This document shows positions 27,351 through 37,156 of a stretch of 64,000 nucleotides of DNA, in pieces. The stretch is taken from contig JACNLO010000052.1 in NCBI GenBank assembly GCA_014381555.1, positions 41,970 through 105,969 on the forward strand, in the 5' to 3' direction. How positions within the stretch are numbered: the stretch's first letter is position 1; every line of letters starts with the position of its first letter. This DNA is from Planctomycetota bacterium. GTDB lineage: Bacteria; Planctomycetota; Phycisphaerae; Phycisphaerales; SM1A02. Position numbers and translations under genes: made by a program. The notes beneath the pieces were generated by a model. The model saw only the letters and a list, made by a program, of their open reading frames with translations. It searched no databases and had not been told where the DNA came from.

Positions 27351-28507
27351 TATCACTTATTCTCGTGTCACTTTCCCCAAAAGTGCATTTTGAACCCGTA
27401 CACACTTCGCTCGTTTTTAATGAACCAGTTCAGGTGCTTTTTGATGGAGTTCAAAAAGACACAATGTATGTGGTAGAAAAAAGCGGCATTGTTCTTGAGG
27501 TTTCAGCAGATAAAAACGAAACGGACAAGCAAGTGTTTCTTGATATATCAGATCGTGTTGGTGTTACTCACGATGAAGAGGGCTTGTTATCTTTGGCGTT
27601 TCATCCAGAGTACGCAACAAACGGAGAACTTTTTGTGTGGTATAGCGCTCAGAAACCAAAGAGAAGCGTGCTGTCACGGTTTATAAAAGATAAAGAATCA
27701 GAAAAAGTAAAAAATTCCTCTGAAGAAATAATTTTAGAGGTTCTTCAGCCATGGGCAAATCACAATGGCGGAACAGTGTTGTTTGGGAAAGATGGTTTTT
27801 TATATGTTGGCATAGGCGATGGTGGTGCGGCTAACGACCCACACAAAAACGGACAAAACAAAAACACTCTTCTTGGGAGTGTTATATGTATTGACATTGA
27901 TACAAAATCAGAAAAAACACCCTATTCAATTCCAAGCAGCAACCCACTAGTTGGTAAAGAGGGCGTACGAGAAGAACTATGGGCGTGGGGGCTCCGAAAT
28001 CCATGGCGAATGAGTTTTGATAGAACAACCGGACTGCTTTGGACCGGAGATGTCGGCCAAAACGCTTGGGAAGAAATAGACATAGTAAAAAGGGGTGGAA
28101 ATTATGGTTGGAACATCAGAGAAGGAAAACACGAGTTCTCTAATAACAAGATGGCAACCAAAGAATTAATTGAGCCAGTGTTTGAATATGGGCGAAGACA
28201 AGGAGGTTCAGTTACCGGTGGCTTTGTGTATCGAGGAACAGAAATACCAAATCTAATTGGATCGTATATTTATTCTGACTATTTAAGTAAAAGAATATGG
28301 GCTCTTGTTCCAGACGAAAAGGACAATACGATTTATACATCGACAAGAATAGCTAAAAATACACCAATAGCTATATCGTCTTTTGGAGAAACACCAAGCG
28401 GAGAAATTTTAGCTTGTGGGTTTCAAAACCCATATTCCCGCAAAGGGAAAATTTATCGACTGTTTTCTTCTGAGCCCTCTTCTTCAACCACATCTAAAAT
28501 TAAATGA
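27332..28507 (+). CDS. PQQ-dependent sugar dehydrogenase (glucose/sorbosone dehydrogenase family)
   Basis: 391 residues with a signal peptide (LYQIVSLILVSLS). Six-bladed propeller family signatures: EGLLSLAFHPEY, NHNGGTVLFGKDGFLYVGIGDGG, ELWAWGLRNPWRMSFD, GDVGQNAWEEID and GGNYGW. The active-site histidine in ANHNGG is present. Soluble periplasmic oxidase of aldose sugars using PQQ. It overlaps the comEC 3' end by 19 bp and runs into the convergent VKOR gene by 55 bp. Confidence 0.92.
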   Translation: MCLYQIVSLILVSLSPKVHFEPVHTSLVFNEPVQVLFDGVQKDTMYVVEKSGIVLEVSADKNETDKQVFLDISDRVGVTHDEEGLLSLAFHPEYATNGELFVWYSAQKPKRSVLSRFIKDKESEKVKNSSEEIILEVLQPWANHNGGTVLFGKDGFLYVGIGDGGAANDPHKNGQNKNTLLGSVICIDIDTKSEKTPYSIPSSNPLVGKEGVREELWAWGLRNPWRMSFDRTTGLLWTGDVGQNAWEEIDIVKRGGNYGWNIREGKHEFSNNKMATKELIEPVFEYGRRQGGSVTGGFVYRGTEIPNLIGSYIYSDYLSKRIWALVPDEKDNTIYTSTRIAKNTPIAISSFGETPSGEILACGFQNPYSRKGKIYRLFSSEPSSSTTSKIK

Positions 28508-30288
28508 AATAAATCTAGTGGGGTTAGCACGTCGCTGTCCCACCAAGGCAAAAGTCGGTTGTCAATTGTAATAACTGGAATACTTCTTCTCCACACCCTG
28601 TTTTTGGCCAGAATATCGCGCTGGATTCGACCACCCACATCACTGCCAGAAGCAACGTTTTTTAGAACACCTAAATCTACTCCAGCGAGTTTTGATGCTT
28701 GTAATTCCGCTTCATTTAAGTTTATCGGAGATGGCTGGCTAATAATCCAACTATGTAATTCCCAACGAGAATCAGGTCCAGACAGTATTTCAACAGCTTC
28801 GACAAGTTCTGATAAATAGCATGAGCCAGGACTTTTCTTTGAGGCATTTGCTACGCTTGTATTACATAAATCTTCCATTGGGAATTGTCTAAATGAATAT
28901 TTTATTTTTGATGGATCTTCTCGAAGAAGTTTTTGTACTTCTATATCAAGGTCTCTTGTATAAGGAGACTGGTAATCTCCCCACAAAACAAATTCCACCG
29001 GCCCATCCCCTATCCAACTAAGGCTTTCGTTTCCTCTAGATTTTAATATCTTTCCCCTTCGCCAATCTTCAACCAATTTTTCTGGCGCTGAAGGAGGCGC
29101 AACAATTTCACCGCCATTTTTAATATATTCTGCGGCTCGATCAACAAGTGATGCGACCGGCTCTTGTTTTCCACCGTAATACCACAAATACTCAACACCA
29201 TTGATAAAAATCATTGGTGTAAATTTGATGCCAAGCGCCTTTGCATCATCTATGTTTTTTTGAACACGCAGTAAAGTTTCGTCACTTGTCATAATAGACA
29301 AAAATGTTTTTGGGTTATATCCCATCGCGACAAGATCCGACGGGAATGTTTTATCTGTAAAACTTCCGCCGTTCTCAAAAAGCCATCTGTGCATTTGTTC
29401 CCACCCTTCGTTCCCGCGAAGAATGTCGGCCGCCTCAGCAGCTCTAGCGGCCCAACACGCGTTTGCATGCATGGTTCTTCCGTTCATATACACATTGCAG
29501 GCAGCGCACATTGGAAAGTGTTTTACAGAAAGTGAAACATCATCTCTTTGTGCAACAACACTGGCGAGTTCTTGTTCTCGCTTTTTACAATCAGGGCACT
29601 GATAATCAGTAAAAACAACAATTTTTACTGGCGCGTCATCCGGCCCTATTCTGTGTGTAGCATCAAGGAGCTTTAGTGTGGATTCTTTTTGTCCACCACG
29701 TATAACATCCTCGGTGTTAATTTTTCCGGCCTCTTCGTCGAGCCTATCTTGATGTGAAGACAGAAAAAACTGAGACACACCCAACCCAATAGACACCAAA
29801 ACAAAAACAACAACGAACGAAAGCAATGTGTTGCATCTGCAACTTTTGTCTTTTCCAAAATTCCGACCCACACACTCTGCGGCGACCCAAAAAAGGATAT
29901 TGCACACGTGAGCCAACGCACACCACTTACAAAAATGACCGATCATCATCATCACAAAAAAGAACCCAATTGATACAAGAACCCCGATTCGAACAGCCCA
30001 CAAAAACAAACAGTCTTTCGAACATCCGCGAATCCAAACAATAAAAAGAGCGGCAAACCACGACACACCTATAAACGATACAGGCCAACCAACCACAGGA
30101 ATCGTTCCCCAAGGGCCATTGGTTACGGCATCACACCCGCTCCCAACCCCACACCCAGGAAGGGTGGTGAAGATACCAAGTTTGGTTCCAGCAAGCATGA
30201 AAGAAGCTGCGAGTGAAATCAAAAGCAATATCGCCCCGACATAAAAAAGCAATGGTTTGGTTTGAGGTGTTTGTTTTGTATTATTCAT
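28453..30288 (-). CDS. VKOR-DsbA-DsbA fusion for disulfide formation
   Basis: 611 residues. Residues 15-185 form a four- to five-helix VKOR domain with a cysteine pair in the loop (GCGVGSGC) and the redox CKWC motif. A first DsbA-like domain (about 205-390) has TDYQCPDCKKRE. A second (about 405-600) has WGDYQSPYTRD in place of CxxC, so its redox site is lost, although two cysteines (LCNTS and GSCYL) remain. VKOR oxidises the attached DsbA and passes electrons to quinone. It follows argS after 6 bp. Confidence 0.92.
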   Translation of the reverse strand: MNNTKQTPQTKPLLFYVGAILLLISLAASFMLAGTKLGIFTTLPGCGVGSGCDAVTNGPWGTIPVVGWPVSFIGVSWFAALFIVWIRGCSKDCLFLWAVRIGVLVSIGFFFVMMMIGHFCKWCALAHVCNILFWVAAECVGRNFGKDKSCRCNTLLSFVVVFVLVSIGLGVSQFFLSSHQDRLDEEAGKINTEDVIRGGQKESTLKLLDATHRIGPDDAPVKIVVFTDYQCPDCKKREQELASVVAQRDDVSLSVKHFPMCAACNVYMNGRTMHANACWAARAAEAADILRGNEGWEQMHRWLFENGGSFTDKTFPSDLVAMGYNPKTFLSIMTSDETLLRVQKNIDDAKALGIKFTPMIFINGVEYLWYYGGKQEPVASLVDRAAEYIKNGGEIVAPPSAPEKLVEDWRRGKILKSRGNESLSWIGDGPVEFVLWGDYQSPYTRDLDIEVQKLLREDPSKIKYSFRQFPMEDLCNTSVANASKKSPGSCYLSELVEAVEILSGPDSRWELHSWIISQPSPINLNEAELQASKLAGVDLGVLKNVASGSDVGGRIQRDILAKNRVWRRSIPVITIDNRLLPWWDSDVLTPLDLFHLILDVVEEEGSEENSR

Positions 30289-30294
30289 AATAAA

Positions 30295-32124
30295 TTACAT
30301 TTGGTTTGGGGATTCAATACCAAGTATGTCTAGCCCATCAACAACAACTCGGCGAGTAAGTTCAGAAAGTTTAAGGCGAGATGCACGAACGGTTTCACAC
30401 TCAACCTTTAATACCGGGCAGGACTGGTAGAACGAGTTGAATGTTTCCGTCAATTCAAACAGCCACGTGCACAGACGATGTGGCTCTAAATGTTTCACTG
30501 TGTCTTGAAGAACGTTGTTGTACTGTAATAATTGCAACGCAAGTTCCCGTTCTTTTGGCTCATGAAGAATAATAATGGCATCATCATCTACCACCCCGCC
30601 CTTTTTAATAAGAGACGTTATTCTCGCACATGCATATTGTATATATGGTCCCGTGTTACCATCAAACGCGACCATCCTCTCCATATCAAAAACATAATCA
30701 CGAACCAAATCGTTTGACAAATCGGCGTACTTGATAGCACCAATTCCAATTTGCCGACCAATTGTTTCTAGTTCTTCTTTTGACATGTTGTGGGTTGGCG
30801 ATTTTGGGTTTTTAGACCTTGACATCACTTCAGTGGTTCCCCTGTCAACCGCCTCTTGAAGTAAAGAGTCCAAGGTAACGTTCGACCCACTTCTTGTTTT
30901 AAGCGGCTTCTTGTCTTCCCCAAGAACAGAACCAAATGGAATATGAACAAGCTCAACGGGGCAACCATCTGTGGTCTTGTCCCACCCCATTAATGAAGCA
31001 GCATCAAATAAATCTTTGAAATGGTCTCGCTGTCTTGCATCAACAACATAAACAACACGATCTGCTCCAAGCTCTTGTGTGCGAAACTTAATAGCAGCAA
31101 GATCGGTGGTCGCATACAAAAAACCACCATCGGATTTGCGAATCAGCATTGGACGATTTCTTTTTTCAAAACGAACAACAATAGCCCCATCATCTTCTTC
31201 AGCAAAACCTTTGTCAAAAAACTCTTCAACTATCCCACCAAGCTTGTCTCGATAGAAAGATTCTCCACGATTGTTTTCTGGACCAATTTTTACATTTAGT
31301 AGCTCAAGCGATGTAAATACAGAGCGCATTGTGCAATCAATAAGTTTTTGCCAATTATTTAGCAACTCTTTGTCGCCTTGTTGAAGAGAGTTTAAAACCT
31401 TTTTTGCAGCTGACTGTGCATCAAGAGCTCCACCGTTTTGTTCTTCTAGTTCAGCAAGCCTATGGGGACCCGCTAGCAAATTATTGGCAGCGCGAATTCC
31501 GCGAACATCATCTTTTGCAACCAACTGTGCTTCTTTGTATGCAATGTTGAGATCATCAAGCGACAGGGTGTCAAGGTTTATGTTTTCGGATAACAGGCGT
31601 TCTAGAACCATTGCAATTGGCAAACCCCAATCCCCAAGATGGTTTTCGCGGTAAACCTTTCTGCCAAAGCGTTCATATAGCCGAGCGAGCGTGTCCCCAA
31701 TAATTGTTGCGCGCAAGTGACCCACGTGCAACTGCTTTGCTACATTCACCCCACACAAATCTATTGCAACAGGATGCATATCTTTGTCTGGTTTAATTCC
31801 CAAATCACAAGTATCCATCATGTGTAACATTGAAACAACCGCCTCGTCTGTAAGGCGAATGTTAATAAACCCTGGACCAGCAACTTCAGCCGATTCAACA
31901 AGATTTCCAAAATCTGTTTCGTCTACGACTTTTTGAGCCAACACCTTTGGGTTTAAGCCATTTTGTTTTCCAAGCCCCATGGCGCCATTCGCCTGAAAAT
32001 CTCCGTGTTCTGGATTTTGGGATTTTCGAACTATTGGGTCAATATCGCTCCACGGCAATTCCAATACGGACCCAAACCCCCTTTGTAGGGATTCCCTGAT
32101 TGATTGTTGCACGCTAGTGGACAT
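30295..32124 (-). CDS. argS: Arginyl-tRNA synthetase
   Basis: 609 residues from ATG 32124; the longer frame to 32208 overlaps the divergent gene and is not conserved. Class I signature HVGH in LHVGHLRATIIGD; the KMSKS position is degenerate (KPLKTRSGSNVTL), as is common in ArgRS. It has the N-terminal Add1 domain (residues 1-100) and the C-terminal anticodon-binding DALR domain (YNNVLQDTVKHLEPHRL). It charges tRNA-Arg. A TATTGT hexamer 10 nt upstream of the ATG suggests a very short leader. Confidence 0.96.
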   Translation of the reverse strand: MSTSVQQSIRESLQRGFGSVLELPWSDIDPIVRKSQNPEHGDFQANGAMGLGKQNGLNPKVLAQKVVDETDFGNLVESAEVAGPGFINIRLTDEAVVSMLHMMDTCDLGIKPDKDMHPVAIDLCGVNVAKQLHVGHLRATIIGDTLARLYERFGRKVYRENHLGDWGLPIAMVLERLLSENINLDTLSLDDLNIAYKEAQLVAKDDVRGIRAANNLLAGPHRLAELEEQNGGALDAQSAAKKVLNSLQQGDKELLNNWQKLIDCTMRSVFTSLELLNVKIGPENNRGESFYRDKLGGIVEEFFDKGFAEEDDGAIVVRFEKRNRPMLIRKSDGGFLYATTDLAAIKFRTQELGADRVVYVVDARQRDHFKDLFDAASLMGWDKTTDGCPVELVHIPFGSVLGEDKKPLKTRSGSNVTLDSLLQEAVDRGTTEVMSRSKNPKSPTHNMSKEELETIGRQIGIGAIKYADLSNDLVRDYVFDMERMVAFDGNTGPYIQYACARITSLIKKGGVVDDDAIIILHEPKERELALQLLQYNNVLQDTVKHLEPHRLCTWLFELTETFNSFYQSCPVLKVECETVRASRLKLSELTRRVVVDGLDILGIESPNQM

Positions 32125-32183
32125 ACTTATGCGTACAATACAGCCAATAACGACTGTTTGACTCCTGATATCATGTGTCATAT

Positions 32184-33308
32184 ATGACTTCTCCAACCAC
32201 CAATCCAACTACTCAACTAGAGAAAAAAGACCGATGTGGAGACCTTCCACACAGGCCCCGCGTTTTGCTTGGGAAAATGGGTCTCGATGGACACGATCGA
32301 GGCGTAAAACTTATAGCAAGAGCGCTTCGCGACAGCGGCATTCATGTAATTTATTCTGGACTCTGGCAAACCCCAAGATCTCTCGCTATCTCTGCTCGAG
32401 ACGAAGACGTAGACATGTTGGCATGTTCCATGATGAGCAATTCTCACCTAGTTTTGGTGCCTCGGCTAATGGAAGAATTACAAAACGTTGGACGGCCAGA
32501 TTTGACGGTCGATGTTGGTGGAATTATTCCACAAAAAGACATTCAGGCGCTTCTTGATTCTGGCGTACGCGGTGTCTATCACACTGGCACAAGTATGCTT
32601 GATATTGTAGACGCTGTTCGATCAGCGACCATTCCGTATGAGACACCACCCAAAACCAACGACAACTCTCTTGCAACCCTTGCTCGAAACATTAGTTTAA
32701 TCGAAGAAGGTAAAAATGTAGAAGCTCCACGCAAGCGGCCCGAGGTTGTAATTGGGTTTACGGGTTCTCCCGGAGCTGGAAAATCAACACTAACCGCCAC
32801 GATGGCTGCAGAAAAAGTTAGGTGCGGTGAAAAACTAGCAATTATTGCTTATGATCCAATGAGCCCAATTAGTAGCGGTGCACTTCTTGGAGACCGATTA
32901 CGAGTAGACTTCAACACGGTTGATAACAATGTTTTTTATAGAAGTTTGGCAAGGGTTGGGGAAGATTACACATCATTACCAGAAATACTCGACCTTGTTG
33001 GCGGCGCTGGTTTTGAACACGTGTTTATTGAAACAGTTGGCGCTGGTCAAAACGATGTGGCTGTTCGAGATGTTGTCGACAAAACAGTGGTAGTTCTTGT
33101 ACCCGGAATGGGGGACTCGGTCCAAATGGACAAAGCTGGGATACTAGAAATAGCAGACACATTTGTGGTGAACAAAGCAGATTATGATGGTGACAGCGCA
33201 CTGGTCCGCGAGCTGTTAGACATAGCATCAGGCAGAGAAATCCTAGAAACTGTCGCTACTCAGGGCAAAGGTGTGGTTGAGCTTCTGTCTCACCTGCTGC
33301 CTTCGTAA
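32184..33308 (+). CDS. Cobalamin-binding domain fused to MeaB-type GTPase
   Basis: 374 residues from ATG 32184. Residues about 25-150 are a methylmalonyl-CoA mutase-type B12-binding domain: LLGKMGLDGHDRGVK with the lower axial histidine (DxHxxG-like), CSMMSNSHL, and VGGIIPQKD. Residues about 160-374 are a MeaB/ArgK G3E GTPase: GSPGAGKST, DPMSPISSGALLGDR, FIETVGAGQND and NKAD. This order matches the N-terminal two thirds of IcmF, but the mutase catalytic domain is absent and no separate mutase gene is in the window. The C-terminal MeaB dimerisation arm is also missing. Confidence 0.88.
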   Translation: MTSPTTNPTTQLEKKDRCGDLPHRPRVLLGKMGLDGHDRGVKLIARALRDSGIHVIYSGLWQTPRSLAISARDEDVDMLACSMMSNSHLVLVPRLMEELQNVGRPDLTVDVGGIIPQKDIQALLDSGVRGVYHTGTSMLDIVDAVRSATIPYETPPKTNDNSLATLARNISLIEEGKNVEAPRKRPEVVIGFTGSPGAGKSTLTATMAAEKVRCGEKLAIIAYDPMSPISSGALLGDRLRVDFNTVDNNVFYRSLARVGEDYTSLPEILDLVGGAGFEHVFIETVGAGQNDVAVRDVVDKTVVVLVPGMGDSVQMDKAGILEIADTFVVNKADYDGDSALVRELLDIASGREILETVATQGKGVVELLSHLLPS

Positions 33309-33309
33309 A

Positions 33310-34872
33310 TCAATCTTTGTATATCGGCCGATTTGCTATGGTGACATCCCAGATAGATTGAACGGAATCTGAATCAAGACTTGCAATGGCGTTACAACGA
33401 TCAACAATAACAGATGGGTCGTCCATGGCAATTTGTCCATGCATTGCAAATTTTGCTTGAAGAATATCTTCCAAATTACACGTGTTGTTTCTAGCGTGAC
33501 CACTTGGGTACATAATTAAACCGCTATCAAACACATCTCCGTTTTTCATAGTGATGTGTACGGAGGTTGGTATTCCATCAGGATATTTTTCATCGAACTC
33601 CCTACCACCATGTTCGAAAACTATGGTTTTCATTATAGATTGGGATGTTTCATTTGTGATTGCATCAAGATCAAAATCATAAGGCGTTAGCATGAGGCGC
33701 TTCCACACCTCATCGTTTGAATTATCAAAAAAACCAATACCATCAGATTCGACCAATTCTTTTGCTTTTCGTAACATCGCTGAAACAATGTATACCATTG
33801 AGTGATCTGCAGATTGACGTGTTTTTGGGTTACGCTTAGCTGGGTCTCCAATGATTCCAAACGCCGGTTCATACGCGGTGATTTTTATACACTCAATTTG
33901 TGAAGGATCTGAAGCAATGGCTGGGTTTTTCTCAATCAAATTAAGTAGACCCTGCAACGCTCCGGCTGATTGGTGTTCATATAAACCGATTTTAAAGTGC
34001 ATCCCCATTACAGCAAAATCAGAACCGCTGTGTGATAAAACTAAATCAAAAGGCGAGTCGCCATCGGTGTGTTCAAACTGTCGAAACATTGATTCTGGAT
34101 TTCTGAAAATATCGCGAGGACCCATAAAACCATTCATTGCCCGCTTCATAGAAACGACTGCAACCTCAGTACTAATTGCTGCAGAGGAACCCTTTGAGTC
34201 AGACAATTGTTTACCAGCACGAATGGCTCTCCACGGGACATAGTGTGCTACACACATTCCAATTGCCGCTTCTATTTGTTCTGGTGTTGCGCCGCACATG
34301 GCGCCATACACAGCGGCCGATGCAATTGCTCCATGGACAACATGGTCAATTTTATATGTTTTTAAGCTAAAAACTTCGGCAAGTCTTCCACGTATCTCGT
34401 CCAACAAAACCATCCCACGAAGAGCAGCACAACCATCAAGACCCATAACTTGTGCAGCTGCGACAGGAACACTATAAAAATCATTGTGACCAAACTCGCC
34501 CGCAGTGTGCCCAAGTTTTGGGTTATACCCAAAATTTGTTCCATTTGAGTCCCACTCTCGGACCGCAGCGCAGTTTGCAAGTATTGCTTTTTCTGGGAAA
34601 ACACTGTCGGTGGAACCAAACACCGTGGCCCCACCATCAACAGGAAACGAAAGAGCTTCGTTTCTAAGAATGGTTGGGGCGTTTGTTTTAACAGCAATCG
34701 CAGATAAACCACACAACACAGCATCCGTAAAAAAGAGCGTTGTACGATCTAACACTTCCTGAGAGGGCTCGCCAATCGTGTTGTTCATAAAATCGACCGC
34801 AAAGCGACCAATTCCAAGTGCTTGGTTTGTGTTTTTTGAAAGAACGACAGATGTTGTTGTAGTTGTAGTCAT
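33310..34872 (-). CDS. MmgE/PrpD-family protein (2-methylcitrate dehydratase-like)
   Basis: 520 residues, normal length. Family motifs include REWDSNGTNFGYNPKLGHTAGEFG (in part the AxEWDxND core) and the all-alpha repeat KGSSAAISTEVAV; the C-terminal MMTP lid domain follows. PrpD dehydrates 2-methylcitrate in propionate degradation, but the family also holds cis-aconitate decarboxylase-like enzymes, so substrate is uncertain. Translationally coupled to fbp (4-bp overlap). The opposite neighbour is the B12/MeaB fusion, in keeping with propionyl/methylmalonyl metabolism. Confidence 0.85.
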   Translation of the reverse strand: MTTTTTTSVVLSKNTNQALGIGRFAVDFMNNTIGEPSQEVLDRTTLFFTDAVLCGLSAIAVKTNAPTILRNEALSFPVDGGATVFGSTDSVFPEKAILANCAAVREWDSNGTNFGYNPKLGHTAGEFGHNDFYSVPVAAAQVMGLDGCAALRGMVLLDEIRGRLAEVFSLKTYKIDHVVHGAIASAAVYGAMCGATPEQIEAAIGMCVAHYVPWRAIRAGKQLSDSKGSSAAISTEVAVVSMKRAMNGFMGPRDIFRNPESMFRQFEHTDGDSPFDLVLSHSGSDFAVMGMHFKIGLYEHQSAGALQGLLNLIEKNPAIASDPSQIECIKITAYEPAFGIIGDPAKRNPKTRQSADHSMVYIVSAMLRKAKELVESDGIGFFDNSNDEVWKRLMLTPYDFDLDAITNETSQSIMKTIVFEHGGREFDEKYPDGIPTSVHITMKNGDVFDSGLIMYPSGHARNNTCNLEDILQAKFAMHGQIAMDDPSVIVDRCNAIASLDSDSVQSIWDVTIANRPIYKD

Positions 34873-35855
34873 GTTAAATGTTGTAATACCGCGTCGACCT
34901 GGTCGGTTGAACCAAGCAACACGCTTGTCCTTTGGTGTAGACCATCTGGGTTAATATCTAATATACGCTTTCCTTTTGCAACAGCCTTACCACCCGCTTG
35001 CTCAATAATCATTGCCATTGGATTGGCCTCATACATGAGCCTCAGTTTCCCTTCGGGATTATCTGTTGTTGGTGGATATAAGAATACACCACCCTTTAAT
35101 AAGATGCGATGTACATCAGCAACCATCGATCCTATATATCTACTTGAATAATTGTTTTGATGTGCCCACCCCAAATATTGTTGTATACCATCACTAAACA
35201 TGTTGGTATATGCCTCGTTTATGGAATAAGTACGGTTATCAGGCGGTATTTGTATGCCCTTTGAAACTAATACAAAAGAACCAATAGATTGATCAAGCAC
35301 GAACATATCCACACCGTTTCCGGTTGTGAGTACAAGAACTGTTGAAGATCCGTATAAAACATATCCAGCAGCTACCTGCTCTTTTCCTCTGGACAGCATT
35401 GCCTCTTCTCTAGACCCCTCATCAGAAAGCCTTAAAACACTAAAAATAGTTCCAACCCCAACAGAAGAATCAATGTTTGATGAACCATCAAGCGGGTCAA
35501 ACAACACAGCATATCGTCCACCCTCAACCCTTCTTCGAAGCAAAAACGGGGTTTCATTTTCTTCACTCGCCAGAACCCCGATGTTTTCCCGATCTCCAAG
35601 ACACCTCATAATTATTTCATTTGCAATAACATCGAGTTTTTGCTGAATCTCTCCCTGAATGTTGGTTTCTCCAACTTCGCCAATTACATCTTGAATTCTC
35701 GCACACCGCACCTTGTTTCCGATGGCCTTGGTTGCAAGAGAAATGGCTGATAAAATCCAACTAAACTCACCGGTTGCTCCGGGGTATTTTTGCTCTTCAG
35801 CAAGAATATTGCTTTGTAGGCTTGTGAGGTTATCTTGTGTCCAACGCTTTTCCAT
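34869..35855 (-). CDS. fbp: Fructose-1,6-bisphosphatase class I
   Basis: 328 residues. The metal/substrate motif DPLDGSSNIDSSVGVGTIFS is at about 121-140, with ENETPF upstream and the C-terminal LYEANPMAMIIEQAGGKA typical of class I enzymes. Hydrolyses fructose-1,6-bisphosphate to fructose-6-phosphate in gluconeogenesis. First gene of a two-gene unit with the PrpD-like gene; 100 bp separate it from the divergent thiolase. Confidence 0.96.
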   Translation of the reverse strand: MEKRWTQDNLTSLQSNILAEEQKYPGATGEFSWILSAISLATKAIGNKVRCARIQDVIGEVGETNIQGEIQQKLDVIANEIIMRCLGDRENIGVLASEENETPFLLRRRVEGGRYAVLFDPLDGSSNIDSSVGVGTIFSVLRLSDEGSREEAMLSRGKEQVAAGYVLYGSSTVLVLTTGNGVDMFVLDQSIGSFVLVSKGIQIPPDNRTYSINEAYTNMFSDGIQQYLGWAHQNNYSSRYIGSMVADVHRILLKGGVFLYPPTTDNPEGKLRLMYEANPMAMIIEQAGGKAVAKGKRILDINPDGLHQRTSVLLGSTDQVDAVLQHLT

Positions 35856-35955
35856 AAGTGGTATCCCTTGCTATGAAATTTCGATTAGGATGGTACGTTT
35901 ACCGCTGTTCGAATACAGAGCATTCTACCCTTTCTTTGTATGAAGAGAAAACACC

Positions 35956-37143
35956 ATGAAAACAACCCAACAACAACCAATCATTGTCTCAGCCCGCAGA
36001 ACTCCAGTAGGTCGTTTTTTAGGAGGTTTATCAAGAGTGCCATCACCACAACTTGGTGCATGGGCAATCGAAGCCGCGGTTGAGGATTCGGGAGTACAAC
36101 CAGAAAATGTTGATGAGTGCATCATGGGGTGCGTATTACAAGCAGGACTTGGACAAAACCCAGCTAGGCAAGCCGGTTTACTTGCTGGACTACCAAATTC
36201 ACTGTCTGCAGTAACCATTAACAAGGTGTGCGGAAGTGGATTACAAACAGTCATGCAAGCCGCCCAATCAATTCGCGTTGGTGACAACAAAACAGTTGTT
36301 GCTGGTGGAATGGAAAACATGTCGAACTCTCCACACATTGCACACGTTCGAAACGGAATAAAATTTGGTCCTGGCGACTTGATAGACCACATGCAACACG
36401 ACGGATTAACCTGTCCGTTTGAAAACTGGGGAATGGGAAGCGCTGCTGAATGGACAGCAACCGAGTTTTCCATATCACGTGAAGAGCAAGATGAACTTTC
36501 TGCACAATCCCACCAACGCGCCGCTGCTGGCATAGAGTCTGGTTGGTTTGATGAAGAGATAGTATCACTTGACGCCAAACAAATAAAACAACGCGCAGAT
36601 GTGTCTCAAGATGAAGGTGTTCGCGGTGATTCAACCGCCGAATCCCTTGGAAAATTACGCCCAGCATTTGCAAAAGAAGGGTCGGTAACCGCAGGAAACG
36701 CATCACAAATTTCAGATGGCGGTGCCGCGGTAGTTGTTATGTCTCAAGAAGAAGCAGAAAATACTGGCGCAACCCAACTTGTCCGCATAGTTGATAGTAA
36801 CACTTTTGGTGTTGAGCCAAAGAAAATATTTACCGCTCCAGGTCTTGGTATTGAGCAGCTTCTTCAACGAAATAATCTTTCTGTTGACGACATAGATTTG
36901 TTTGAAATTAACGAAGCGTTTGCAGTTCAGGTGCTCCAAAACATGGGTCACCTTGGAATAGATTTATCAAAAGTAAACATTGGTGGCGGAGGAATCGCAC
37001 TTGGTCACCCGATTGGTGCCTCTGGAACTAGAGTTCTTGTTTCACTTATTCACCACATGAAAAGAACAAACACAACAAAAGGAATTGTAAGCCTATGTTT
37101 GGGTGGTGGAAACGCTGTAACAATGTTGGTCGAGCGTGACTAA
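35956..37143 (+). CDS. Acetyl-CoA C-acetyltransferase (thiolase)
   Basis: 395 residues. The catalytic cysteine is in NKVCGSGLQT (about residue 91), the His in GIALGHPIGASG and the second Cys in CLGGGNAV; NEAFAV is also present. This is the short degradative/biosynthetic thiolase II type. It condenses or cleaves acetoacetyl-CoA. No beta-oxidation partner is adjacent; the B12/MeaB and PrpD-like genes are 3 kb away. Confidence 0.95.
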   Translation: MKTTQQQPIIVSARRTPVGRFLGGLSRVPSPQLGAWAIEAAVEDSGVQPENVDECIMGCVLQAGLGQNPARQAGLLAGLPNSLSAVTINKVCGSGLQTVMQAAQSIRVGDNKTVVAGGMENMSNSPHIAHVRNGIKFGPGDLIDHMQHDGLTCPFENWGMGSAAEWTATEFSISREEQDELSAQSHQRAAAGIESGWFDEEIVSLDAKQIKQRADVSQDEGVRGDSTAESLGKLRPAFAKEGSVTAGNASQISDGGAAVVVMSQEEAENTGATQLVRIVDSNTFGVEPKKIFTAPGLGIEQLLQRNNLSVDDIDLFEINEAFAVQVLQNMGHLGIDLSKVNIGGGGIALGHPIGASGTRVLVSLIHHMKRTNTTKGIVSLCLGGGNAVTMLVERD

Positions 37144-37156
37144 GACAAACAAACGG

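Noticed and set aside
35925..36578. 217-codon frame antisense to the thiolase gene
   Set aside because: Shadow of a conserved gene; composition is low-complexity Ser/Pro/Cys with no recognisable motif.
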